Origin: Deltaproteobacteria bacterium
GTDB lineage: Bacteria > Desulfobacterota > Binatia > Binatales > Binataceae
Direction: 5' to 3'
Length of the DNA: 64,000 nt
Assembly (NCBI GenBank): GCA_021817345.1
Contig: JAKAVC010000138.1
Coordinates: 1-64,000, forward strand
Made by a program: the position numbers and the translations under genes. Positions 17,753 to 27,605 of this stretch are shown one piece after another. Position 1 is the first letter of the stretch, and each line of letters starts with the position of its first letter. The notes beneath the pieces are model-generated. The model was not told the DNA's origin and did no database searches. It worked only from the letters and a program-made list of their open reading frames with translations.

Positions 17753-18772
17753 TCAGTTCTTCATCGCTCCGGTGCGGCCCGGCGTGGCCGAATCGGTCGT
17801 ACGCGCGCCCTCTTCGCGGCTCATCCGATAGAGCTTCCCGGCAAGCACGGCGGCTTCTTCGATAATCCCCTCGATAATCTCGCGCACGGTGCGGATATCA
17901 CGGATCATCCCGGCGACCTCGCCCGCGGCCATCGTGCGATCCTCGACCGGAGCACTGCGAAGCTCCTTCAGGTAGCGCGCGCGCAGTTCGGCCCGCTCTT
18001 CGGCGGAATCGGCATGCCCGAGCGCCGCCTCGTATTCGCGAAGGATGCGGGTCGCAAACGCTCTCACCGGCTTTCCAGTCATCAGTGACGATATCATCGT
18101 GCCGGTTTCGTCGCTCTCGAGCAGGCGCTGCTTCATCCAGTCGGCGCACTCGCTTTCAACCGTCGCCATAAAACGGGTGCCGAGCTGGATTCCGCATGCG
18201 CCGAGCGCGAGCGCCGCCATGAAGCCGCGCGCGTCGCCGAGTCCGCCCGCGGCGACCACCGGCACCTTGACCGCGTCAACGACCTGCGGCACGAGCGGCA
18301 TCGTCGAGACGCGCCCGACGTGCCCGCCCGCTTCCATCCCCGAGGCGATTATCGCGTCCGCGCCTTCGGCCTCGACGCGCAGCGCATGATGCACCGACGG
18401 GACGACCGGCAGCACGATCGTTCCCGCCTCCTTGAGTTTGCGCACGACATTGCTGCCCGGGTCGCCGCGCCCGGTGGTGACGATCGGAACTCCCATCTCG
18501 ATACAGATAGCGGCGCGCGACTCGGTAAAGGCACGTCCGATCGGGGTGATATTGACCGCGAAGGGCCGCGTCGTAAGGGTGCGCGTAAGTTCAATATCGT
18601 CGCGCAGTTCCTTTTCGCTGCCGCCGAAGGTGGGCAGAACGCCGAGCCCGCCCGCCTCGCTCACCGCGGCGACCAGGCGCGGTCCGCCCGCGCCCTGCAT
18701 CGCGCCCTGGATTATCGGGTGGCGGATACCGAGCAGATCGCAAAGCACCGTATGAAACATCGTCGGTCTCAC
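17753..18772 (-). CDS. Nitronate monooxygenase / 2-nitropropane dioxygenase family FMN enzyme
   Basis: 339 residues. It has a TIM-barrel FMN-binding fold with IRHPIIQGAMQGAGGPRLVAAVSEAGGLGVL at the N-terminus, GMEAGGHVGR carrying the conserved His base, and phosphate-binding VPVVAAGGLGDARGF and ALGACGIQLGTRF. The family oxidises alkyl nitronates or propionate-3-nitronate; relatives include trans-2-enoyl-ACP reductase II, so the substrate is uncertain. Its ATG overlaps the stop of the upstream methyltransferase by 4 nt (ATGA), so the two are translationally coupled. With the crotonase gene further upstream this is a three-gene operon. Confidence 0.88.
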   Translation of the reverse strand: MRPTMFHTVLCDLLGIRHPIIQGAMQGAGGPRLVAAVSEAGGLGVLPTFGGSEKELRDDIELTRTLTTRPFAVNITPIGRAFTESRAAICIEMGVPIVTTGRGDPGSNVVRKLKEAGTIVLPVVPSVHHALRVEAEGADAIIASGMEAGGHVGRVSTMPLVPQVVDAVKVPVVAAGGLGDARGFMAALALGACGIQLGTRFMATVESECADWMKQRLLESDETGTMISSLMTGKPVRAFATRILREYEAALGHADSAEERAELRARYLKELRSAPVEDRTMAAGEVAGMIRDIRTVREIIEGIIEEAAVLAGKLYRMSREEGARTTDSATPGRTGAMKN

Positions 18773-19779
18773 GCCTTCGGCTTAAGCCCGCTCACGCGGG
18801 TGAGCGAACCCGGGATGAACTCGTTCGCCTTGACCTCGACGAATCCCGCGTCCCTGAAGTAGCCCATCACCTCGGCCTCCGAATGCGCGACGCCGGTGCT
18901 CAGGTAAATCGCCTCGTTGAGGCCCCATAGCGCCGGCCCAAGCGGACCGGTCTTCGCGTCGTTCAGCATCTCGCCGATAAGATGCATCTCGCCGCCCGGC
19001 TTGAGCGCCTCGAACGCCTTGCGCACCACGGCGCGAATAATCTCCGGGCTGTATTGCGGCAGGTTGCTCGCCATCGTGACGACGTCGGCGCCCTCCGGAA
19101 ACCGATCCTTCGTAAAATCGCCGCCGACCGCCTTGATTCGGTCGGAGAATCCGCACTGCGCGATATATTCGTTCGCCACCACGGCGACGCTCGGCAGATC
19201 GAAGACGACGGCTTTGATTTGCGGGTACTTCTCCGCCGCCGCGATACAGTAGCATCCCGAACCCCCGCCCAGGTCGAGGATCATGGTTCGTTTCGACAAA
19301 TCGACCTGGCGGGCGAAGCGCCGCCCGGCGCCCATCCCGATACTGAAGGTCGCGCGATGGAGCTTGCGCGCATCCTCGACGGTAAAATTCTCGTAGGTGC
19401 CGAGGATGCGTGGCGGTTCCTTGCGGCGCAGAAACCCGGCCAGCTTGTTCCATTCGGCGTAGTCGCTTCGGCCCATCGTGGTCAGCCATGGACCCGCGTA
19501 ATTCTTCGCGCCCTTGACCAGGAAGCGCTCGACGTCGGGCGCGTTGACGTACTCCGCGCCGCTCTTCGCGAGCAACCCCATCGCGGCGCACGCGACCAGA
19601 AGCCGCTCGGCGTTGGCCGGGGTGATATCGAGGCTCGCCGCGACCTGCTCGACGGTTCGCGCGCCCTCGGAGATTTTGGTGAACAAATCGATCTCGATTG
19701 CCGCAACCAGCGTCGCCGACTGGCGATAGCCGTAGGCCAGATTCTGAAGACGGACGGTGTCGATCCTTTCCTCGCTCAT
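18769..19779 (-). CDS. SAM-dependent methyltransferase (O-methyltransferase-like, with winged-helix dimerisation domain)
   Basis: 336 residues from the ATG at 19779. GGGAGAG sits 8 nt upstream and MSEERIDTVRLQNLAYGY begins the domain; the 46 extra codons of the track ORF lack character. Residues 1-100 form a helical/winged-helix dimerisation domain (VEQVAASLDITPANAERLLVACAAMGLL). The Rossmann SAM domain then has motif I MILDLGGGSGCYCIAAA and VVFDLPSV. This architecture is that of plant and bacterial small-molecule O-methyltransferases (PF00891-like). A catalytic His/Glu pair cannot be assigned, so O-methylation of a lipid-like or aromatic substrate is inference. It lies 43 nt after the crotonase and overlaps the nitronate monooxygenase by 4 nt. 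Confidence 0.83.
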   Translation of the reverse strand: MSEERIDTVRLQNLAYGYRQSATLVAAIEIDLFTKISEGARTVEQVAASLDITPANAERLLVACAAMGLLAKSGAEYVNAPDVERFLVKGAKNYAGPWLTTMGRSDYAEWNKLAGFLRRKEPPRILGTYENFTVEDARKLHRATFSIGMGAGRRFARQVDLSKRTMILDLGGGSGCYCIAAAEKYPQIKAVVFDLPSVAVVANEYIAQCGFSDRIKAVGGDFTKDRFPEGADVVTMASNLPQYSPEIIRAVVRKAFEALKPGGEMHLIGEMLNDAKTGPLGPALWGLNEAIYLSTGVAHSEAEVMGYFRDAGFVEVKANEFIPGSLTRVSGLKPKA

Positions 19780-19822
19780 CGAAAACGCTCTCCCTGGGCG
19801 GCGATTTGAAATCCGATGCGAA

Positions 19823-20647
19823 TCATTTCTTGCCGAAAGTCGCGTCCATGTAGGCTCGCGCCGACTCCCGCGATTCCTCGTCGGCCGCCGCCGCGAGCAG
19901 CACATCGCCGTCGGCAAACGGGGTAAGCCCGGCGCCCATCACGCGCGTGACCGCGTTGACGTGGTCCTTGGTGACGACGACCGGGACCGACGGCTTCGCG
20001 ACCAGTTCGGCCGCGAGCGCGTTGACCTCGGCCTCAAGCCGCGCGGCCGGAACAACGCGGTTCAGGAATCCCAGCGCCTTGGCCTCGGCGGCGCTGAAAC
20101 GCCGGCACGTCATCACCAGTTCCTTGGTCATCGCCGGACCGATCTCGCGCACCAGGCGCGGAATTCCGCCCCACGCGAGCGGAAGCCCGATATCGACCTC
20201 GGGGATGAAGAACACCGTGTCCTCAGCCGCAACCCGCAAGTCGCACACCGCGGTCAGCACGAGACCACCGCCGACCGCGTGACCATGCACCTGGGCAATC
20301 GTGACCGCGCGCATCTGTTCCAGCGCATCCGCCGCGCGAAGCCCGTACTGTCCGACCTCGCGCCGGTAGAGCCAGCTATTGCCCGAGCGCGCGAAGCCGT
20401 CGGAGGCTGGCGAATCCTTAAGATCGGCTCCCGCACTGAACGCCCGTCCCGCGCCGCTTACGACCACCACCCGAAGCTCGCGGTGCGTATCGAACCATCG
20501 CGCCGCCTCGGCCAGCTCCAGCAGCATCGTCGCGTTGATCGCGTTCAGCCGCTCGGGCCGGTTCAGGATAAGTTTCCCGAGAGGCCCGTCAACCTCGACC
20601 TTGATAGTCTTGAATTCGCGATTATCTTTCTCTTTCGCTTCGCCCAT
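19823..20647 (-). CDS. Enoyl-CoA hydratase/isomerase (crotonase) family protein
   Basis: 274 residues from the ATG giving MGEAKEKDN; AGGAGA lies 6 nt upstream, while the track start lies 41 codons higher. Crotonase fold blocks are visible: LILNRPERLNAIN, VVVSGAGRAFSAGADLKD (first oxyanion-hole segment) and VHGHAVGGGLVLTAVCDLRVA (second). In classical enoyl-CoA hydratase the second block reads GGGxELAxxCD with a catalytic Glu; here that position is Val. PEVDIGLPLAWGG keeps the second Glu region. Loss of the first Glu suggests an isomerase, hydrolase or other reaction rather than water addition. It is the first gene of the operon with the methyltransferase and nitronate monooxygenase. Confidence 0.85.
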   Translation of the reverse strand: MGEAKEKDNREFKTIKVEVDGPLGKLILNRPERLNAINATMLLELAEAARWFDTHRELRVVVVSGAGRAFSAGADLKDSPASDGFARSGNSWLYRREVGQYGLRAADALEQMRAVTIAQVHGHAVGGGLVLTAVCDLRVAAEDTVFFIPEVDIGLPLAWGGIPRLVREIGPAMTKELVMTCRRFSAAEAKALGFLNRVVPAARLEAEVNALAAELVAKPSVPVVVTKDHVNAVTRVMGAGLTPFADGDVLLAAAADEESRESARAYMDATFGKK

Positions 20648-20777
20648 GGCATCTCTCCTTGGCCAATTCGCGGAAGTAGCGTACTCCGGCTTTTGGCACA
20701 ACCCGGCCGTCCGCGGGCGGCGATCCATCAGCGGCGGGACGCGAAGCCGCGACGCTCGGGCGCACGGCATTCAAATC

Positions 20778-20786
20778 TGGTATCGT
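20778..20786 (+). promoter_or_regulatory. Extended -10 promoter candidate for the P-type ATPase gene
   Basis: TG-G-TATCGT, an extended -10 arrangement, lies in AAATCTGGTATCGTG about 85 nt before the ATPase start. Nearly the same 15-mer occurs before the methyltransferase gene at 23307-23315. No -35 is recognisable, which is acceptable for an extended -10. Confidence 0.42.
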
Positions 20787-20870
20787 GAATCCGCGCAGGC
20801 GACTTGCGACCCCATGGTGATTAACCGACCAATCCGCTTATGGTAGCCGCCGCGGTTCCGAATAAATGCA

Positions 20871-23225
20871 ATGCTGAACGATAGCGCAATCTCCGCACCG
20901 CACGACGAGAAAACCGGCCACGGGCTGACCACCCGGGAAGCGCGCGAGCGCCTTGCGCGCTACGGTCCCAACGCGGTTGCGGAGGAGCGGCCGAGCTTCA
21001 TCCTCGCGCTGCTCGGAAAATTCTGGGCGCCGGTGCCGTGGATGCTCGAGGCGACGATCATCCTCGAACTCGTCCTCGGCAAGAACCCGGAAGCGGGGAT
21101 TATCACGTTGCTGCTCGTCTTCAACGCGGTGCTGAGCCTGCTCCAGGAAAATCGCGCGCAGGGCGCGCTGCTTCTTTTGAAGAAGCGCCTCGCGGTGCGG
21201 GCGCGCGTCCTGCGTGACGGCGCGTGGCGGATGCTCGCCGCGGAGGAGCTGGTGCCGGGCGACTATCTCCATCTGCGCATGGGCGACCTGGTGCCCGCCG
21301 ACGTTCGCCTGGACGAGGGACAAGTCCTTCTCGATCAATCGGCGCTCACCGGCGAGTCGATGCCCGTCGAGACCGGACCCAAAAGCATCGCCCACGCGGG
21401 CGCAATCGTTCGCAGGGGCGAGGCCAGCGGCGAGGTCGTCGCCACCGGGTCGCACACCGCGTTCGGCAAAACGGCTGAGCTGGTGCGCTCAGCGAAAACG
21501 GTAAGCCATCTCCAATCGATCATCTTCACGATCGTCAAGTATCTGGTCGTGATGGACGGCGCGCTGGTTCTTCTTCTGGTCGGATATTCGCAGGTGGTCG
21601 GGATGCACCTCTGGGAGGTTTTGCCGTTCGCACTGATCCTGCTCGTCGCCTCGGTGCCGGTCGCGCTGCCCGCGACGTTCACGCTGGCGACCGCGCTCGG
21701 TTCGCTGGAACTCGCCCGTCATGGCGTGCTCGCGACGCGCCTTTCCGCGATCGAAGAAGCGGCCGCGATGAACCTGCTGTGCAGCGACAAGACCGGCACG
21801 ATCACGAAAAACCAGCTCGCACTCGCCGAGTTCAGAGTTTACCCGCCGTTCACGCAAGACGACCTGCTCCGTATCGCCGCCGCCGCCAGTGACGAAGCCA
21901 CGCAGGACCCGCTCGACCTCGCGATCCTTGCCCGCGCGCGCGAGCGCAATCTTCCCTCCGCGCCATCCGAGCGCGTTGAACTGATCCCGTTCGATCCCGC
22001 GACCAAACTCGCCGAAGCGGTACTGCTTCGCGATTCGACCCGGGTGCGCGTGCTGAAGGGCGCGCCCCAGGCGATCGCCGCCCGCGTCGCGGGCGGTCCC
22101 GCGATCGACGCCGATGTCGAACGCCTTGCGGCGAACGGTTACCGGGTGCTCGCGGTCGCGTCCGGTCCCGACAACGGGCTGCGAATGGCCGGCCTGCTCG
22201 CCTTCGAAGACCCTCCGCGCGAGGATTCCGCCGAACTTGTCAAACGGCTTCGCGGACTCGGCGTGCGGGTCGTGATGGTGACCGGCGACGCTCCCGAGAC
22301 CGCGCGCGCGGTTGCCGCCAGGGTCGGTATTGGCGAACGCGTCTGCCCCGCCGAAAAGCTGCGCGCCGGTATTGACGGCGACGGAAATGATTACGACGTC
22401 TTCGCCGGCGTCTTTCCCGAGGACAAGTTCAATCTCGTGCGCCGGCTGCAGCGAAGCGGCGTCGTCGGGATGACCGGCGACGGCGTGAACGACGCGCCCG
22501 CGCTCAAACAGGCCGAAGTAGGAATCGCGGTCGCCAATGCGACCGACGTCGCAAAGGCCGCGGCAAGCCTCGTGCTCACCAACGCGGGGTTAACGGATCT
22601 GCTCGCCGCGGTGGAGACCAGCCGGCGCATCTACCAGCGGATGCTGACCTACACGCTCAACAAGATCGTCAAGACATTCCAGATCGCCCTGTTCCTGACC
22701 CTGGGCGTGATACTCACTCGCGTCTTTATCATCACGCCGCTTCTGATCGTGCTGCTGCTCTTCGCCAACGATTTCGTAACAATGTCGATCTCGACGGACC
22801 ACGTCTCCTTCTCGCGCACGCCCGACCGATGGCATATAGGCGCGCTGATGGGGGTCGGACTGGTGGTCGGCACGATGGTCCTTATCATATCGTTTGCGCT
22901 TTTCATTTTCGGACGCGACTGGCTCAATCTGCCGCTTGCCCAGTTGCAGACGCTCGTGTTCCTGACGCTCGTATTTACCGGGCAGGGAACCGTCTATCTC
23001 GTGCGCGAGCGGCACCACTTCTGGAACTCCGCGCCGAGCCGATGGCTTCTCGTCAGTTCAATCGCTGACATTTCGGTCGTAAGCGCGATGGCGGCGCGGG
23101 GAATCCTGATGGCGCCGCTCGGATGGACGGTGATCGGAATCGTGCTCGGAAGCTGCGCGGTTTATATGGCAGCGCTCGACTTCCTCAAGGTCTTCGCGCT
23201 GAAGGGCTTCAATTACGCCGCCTGA
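20871..23225 (+). CDS. P-type ATPase, plasma-membrane H+-ATPase type (P3A)
   Basis: 784 residues. The N-terminal cation-ATPase motif (GLTTREARERLARYGPNAV) is followed by two TM helices, the actuator domain with LDQSALTGESMPVE, a second TM pair with VPVALPATFTLA, and the phosphorylation site LLCSDKTGTITKN (Asp306). The hinge motif MTGDGVNDAPALKQAEVGIAV follows, then the C-terminal membrane domain (KTFQIALFLTLG, FANDFVTMSISTDHV). The VALPATF sequence in TM4 and the length fit P3A proton pumps rather than Ca2+ (PEGL) or heavy-metal (CPC) pumps. It would use ATP to extrude H+, generating proton-motive force or giving pH homeostasis. The start ATG lacks a good Shine-Dalgarno. It is divergent from the crotonase operon. 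Confidence 0.9.
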   Translation: MLNDSAISAPHDEKTGHGLTTREARERLARYGPNAVAEERPSFILALLGKFWAPVPWMLEATIILELVLGKNPEAGIITLLLVFNAVLSLLQENRAQGALLLLKKRLAVRARVLRDGAWRMLAAEELVPGDYLHLRMGDLVPADVRLDEGQVLLDQSALTGESMPVETGPKSIAHAGAIVRRGEASGEVVATGSHTAFGKTAELVRSAKTVSHLQSIIFTIVKYLVVMDGALVLLLVGYSQVVGMHLWEVLPFALILLVASVPVALPATFTLATALGSLELARHGVLATRLSAIEEAAAMNLLCSDKTGTITKNQLALAEFRVYPPFTQDDLLRIAAAASDEATQDPLDLAILARARERNLPSAPSERVELIPFDPATKLAEAVLLRDSTRVRVLKGAPQAIAARVAGGPAIDADVERLAANGYRVLAVASGPDNGLRMAGLLAFEDPPREDSAELVKRLRGLGVRVVMVTGDAPETARAVAARVGIGERVCPAEKLRAGIDGDGNDYDVFAGVFPEDKFNLVRRLQRSGVVGMTGDGVNDAPALKQAEVGIAVANATDVAKAAASLVLTNAGLTDLLAAVETSRRIYQRMLTYTLNKIVKTFQIALFLTLGVILTRVFIITPLLIVLLLFANDFVTMSISTDHVSFSRTPDRWHIGALMGVGLVVGTMVLIISFALFIFGRDWLNLPLAQLQTLVFLTLVFTGQGTVYLVRERHHFWNSAPSRWLLVSSIADISVVSAMAARGILMAPLGWTVIGIVLGSCAVYMAALDFLKVFALKGFNYAA

Positions 23226-23306
23226 TACGCGCGCCAGCGTCGGTGCGGCGGGTTGTTCCGGTCGCGCGCATCGGTGAAACTGGCTTGGCCGCGCGGGCAT
23301 GAAATC

Positions 23307-23315
23307 TGGTATGGT
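23307..23315 (+). promoter_or_regulatory. Extended -10 promoter candidate for the methyltransferase at 23366
   Basis: TG-G-TATGGT in GAAATCTGGTATGGTG lies 50 nt before the ATG. It is almost identical to the element before the P-type ATPase (AAATCTGGTATCGTG). A TTGGCC hexamer 19 nt upstream is a possible weak -35. Confidence 0.42.
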
Positions 23316-23365
23316 GCCGCGGCGGGGCGGAGAAAAAGGGGAATCTCTCGCTTTCGGGGACGCTT

Positions 23366-24439
23366 ATGGGGGACGATGCAAAAGCCTTCGACCGGGACAA
23401 GGCCAGGAAGTTTTTAGGCCAGATAACCAACGATTTGGGCGCGGCGATGCTCGGCGCGCTGACCTATATCGGCGACCGGCTCGGAATCTTCAAGGCGCTT
23501 TCCTCCGGCCAATGGCTCACCAGCGAGGAACTCGCGCGCCGCACCGGGCTGAGCGAGCGCTATCTCCGCGAATGGCTCGGCGCGATGGCGGCGGCGGGCT
23601 ACGTCGAGTACGAGCCGACTGAGCGCGCCTACATGATGCCGCCCGAGCATGCGCTGGTGCTGGCCAACGAGGACTCGCCATTTTTCATGGGCGGATTCAT
23701 CCAGATGGTAGTGCCGAACGTCACGATGGCGCCGCGCGTGGCGGACGCCTTTCGCACCGGCAGGGGCGTTCCGCAAGGCGACTATCCGCCCGAGACATTC
23801 CACGCGATGGAGCGCTCGTCGGCCGGAATGTTCCGTCATCGTCTGGTCCGCAAATGGCTTCCCGTGATGCCCCAGGTGGTCGAAGCGCTAAACTGGGGCG
23901 CAACCGCCGCCGACGTCGGATGCGGGAGCGGACGCGCCGCGATAGCCCTGGCCAGCGCGTTTCCCGACACGCGCGTCTATGGATACGACGTCCATCCGGT
24001 CTCGATCGAGCGCGCCCGCGCCAACGCCGAAAAGGCGGGCGTCGCCGACCGCGTGACGTTCGAGGTCCGCGACGGCACCAAACTTCCCGAAGCCCGATTC
24101 GATTTCGTCTCGACCTTCGACGTGGTCCACGACTCCGCCGATCCGGTCGCGCTGCTGCGCTCGATCCGGCGCTCGCTCAAGCCCGCGGGCACCTATCTGA
24201 TGGTGGAGATGAACGTTTCGCCCAACGTCGAGGAAAACCTCAACGCCAAGGGACGCATGATGTACTCGATCAGCACGCTGTATTGCATGACGGTGTCGCT
24301 CGCCGAGGGCGGCGCGGGAATCGGCGCGATGATGGGTGAGCCGAAGGCGCGCGAATTCGCCACCGAGGCCGGTTTCGGCAACTTCCGCCGCCTGCCGATC
24401 GATGATCTGTTCTCAGCGCTTTACGAAATCCGCCCGTAA
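23366..24439 (+). CDS. SAM-dependent methyltransferase with N-terminal winged helix
   Basis: 357 residues; GGGGA lies 6 nt before the ATG. Residues 10-90 form a winged-helix/dimerisation module (LTSEELARRTGLSERYLREWLGAMAAAGYVEYE), as in a family annotated as class I SAM methyltransferases of unknown substrate. The SAM-binding domain begins near 180: TAADVGCGSGRAAIALASAFP is motif I, YGYDVHPVSIERARANAE follows, and FDFVSTFDVVHDSADP is the motif IV region. The C-terminal domain ends FSALYEIRP. The domain order resembles the other methyltransferase at 18769, but the two share little beyond motifs. No pathway partner is adjacent, so the substrate remains unknown. Confidence 0.82.
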   Translation: MGDDAKAFDRDKARKFLGQITNDLGAAMLGALTYIGDRLGIFKALSSGQWLTSEELARRTGLSERYLREWLGAMAAAGYVEYEPTERAYMMPPEHALVLANEDSPFFMGGFIQMVVPNVTMAPRVADAFRTGRGVPQGDYPPETFHAMERSSAGMFRHRLVRKWLPVMPQVVEALNWGATAADVGCGSGRAAIALASAFPDTRVYGYDVHPVSIERARANAEKAGVADRVTFEVRDGTKLPEARFDFVSTFDVVHDSADPVALLRSIRRSLKPAGTYLMVEMNVSPNVEENLNAKGRMMYSISTLYCMTVSLAEGGAGIGAMMGEPKAREFATEAGFGNFRRLPIDDLFSALYEIRP

Positions 24440-24483
24440 GGTCCGTGCGGGTCGGCGAAGACCCGCCGGACGCCTGCCCCCGG

Positions 24484-24936
24484 CTACCGCGAGGGCCGCG
24501 CACATGCGGGGCAGAGGCCTCGAAAGGTAACCTGGATATCGCTGATCGCGAAGCCGTATCGCTGGTCAGCCGGCAGCGAAATATCGCCGAGCGGGACCAC
24601 GTCGCGAACCGTCCCGCAACGATCGCAGATCAGATGCTGATGGGGCCTCTCGACGTTGGGGTCGTAACGCCTCGGCCCCGCGTCGATGGTGATTTCGCGA
24701 ACCTCGCCGAGCGCGTGCAACTGGTTGAGCGTGTTGTAGACCGTGGCGCGGCTGATCTCGGGCAGGCGCCCGACGGCACGCTCAAACACCTCGTCCGCGG
24801 TGAGATGCACGTGCGCTCCCTCCAGCGCCTCGGCGATCACCCGGCGCTGCGCCGTCAGGCGCAGACCATGACGGCGCAGGCGCGCCAACAACGACGCGCC
24901 GTGCACATGTTCAACTTGTTTGCGCGCTCTTCTCAC
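24484..24936 (-). CDS. perR: Fur-family metalloregulator, PerR-like
   Basis: 150 residues from a GTG start. The N-terminal winged helix (LRLTAQRRVIAEALEG to ISRATVYNTLNQLHALGEV) is the Fur DNA-binding domain, including the T-x-x-T-V-Y recognition helix. The dimerisation domain has RRYDPNVERPHQHLICDRCG with the regulatory-site histidine/aspartate ligands, one CxxC, and a second CxxC (LCPACARPSR) for the structural zinc. It is divergent from katG, the classical genomic context of peroxide-sensing PerR, so it probably represses katG under iron or manganese loading and releases on H2O2-driven His oxidation. PerR versus Fur or Zur cannot be settled by sequence alone; context favours PerR. Its upstream region is interrupted by a MITE-like element only 34 nt from the start codon. 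Confidence 0.85.
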   Translation of the reverse strand: MRRARKQVEHVHGASLLARLRRHGLRLTAQRRVIAEALEGAHVHLTADEVFERAVGRLPEISRATVYNTLNQLHALGEVREITIDAGPRRYDPNVERPHQHLICDRCGTVRDVVPLGDISLPADQRYGFAISDIQVTFRGLCPACARPSR

Positions 24937-24970
24937 AATGCCGATGCGCCCAAGGCCCTCTTTCGCAAAC

Positions 24971-25151
24971 CTAGTGTGGCGTCCCAGTAATAATTTTTGC
25001 AGCGGACGCCAGTGGCACGAGATTCTTCACTTCGGCAGCCTTCGCTCAGAATGACCAACAACCATGCGCGCGCCTGTCATTCTGAGCGAAGCGAAGAATC
25101 TCTTTCCACCGAGCGACGTCTCATCAACTTATCTGCGGGACACCACACTAG
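24971..25151. mobile_element. MITE-like non-coding element with terminal inverted repeats and internal REP palindrome
   Basis: The 181-bp element is bounded by CTAGTGTGGCGTCCC (24971-24985) and GGGACACCACACTAG (25137-25151). These are 15-bp terminal inverted repeats with one mismatch. Inside, GAGATTCTTCacTTCG...CTTCGCTCAGAATGAC (25019-25055) and GTCATTCTGAGCGAAGCGAAGAATCTC (25076-25102) form a long imperfect palindrome. The internal sequence resembles a repeat I have often seen dispersed in GC-rich environmental genomes. No open reading frame of note is present, as expected of a MITE mobilised in trans. It sits between the divergent perR and katG genes, 34 nt from perR and 12 nt from the katG -35 box. 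No other copy is visible in this window. Confidence 0.75.
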
Positions 25152-25163
25152 CAGAATCGGCGC

Positions 25164-25193
25164 TTGACTAAAAGCAGTCTTTCTTTTAAAAGA
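25164..25193 (+). promoter_or_regulatory. katG promoter with overlapping palindromic operator (PerR box candidate)
   Basis: TTGACT (25164-25169), a 17-nt spacer and TAAAAG (25187-25192) form a plausible sigma70 promoter. The 12-bp perfect palindrome TCTTTTAAAAGA (25182-25193) covers the -10, where a repressor would block polymerase. It is AT-rich and dyad-symmetric like Fur/PerR boxes, though not a match to the Bacillus PerR consensus. Confidence 0.55.
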
Positions 25194-25248
25194 GTCTAAA
25201 CAAGGATTACGTCCAAACTTTTGCAAGCGCCCTTAAGGCAAGGACTGA

Positions 25249-27459
<2,211 letters not shown>

Positions 27460-27465
27460 TCTCTC

Positions 27466-27512
27466 GCCTCTTCGGCGGCGTCGCGACCGTCACCCGATGC
27501 CGCCGAAGAGGC
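27466..27512. terminator. Long GC hairpin between convergent katG and arsM
   Basis: GCCTCTTCGGCGGC / GCCGCCGAAGAGGC is a perfect 14-bp inverted repeat with a 19-nt loop, beginning 7 nt after the katG stop. There is no T-tract on either side, so it may be an RNA-stabilising or weak bidirectional terminator rather than a canonical one. Confidence 0.55.
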
Positions 27513-27605
27513 CGCTTCATTCTCGCGCAGCCAAAAGGAGCGCCGCGTTCCGATGCGGCAATCACCGAGGGGCTGGCGCGCCTTAGCCGCGGAAGAATCG
27601 CGCGA

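Noticed and set aside
25011-25027. sigma54-like TGGCAC near 25012
   Set aside because: The matching TTGC element at the correct spacing is absent, and the site lies inside the MITE-like element.
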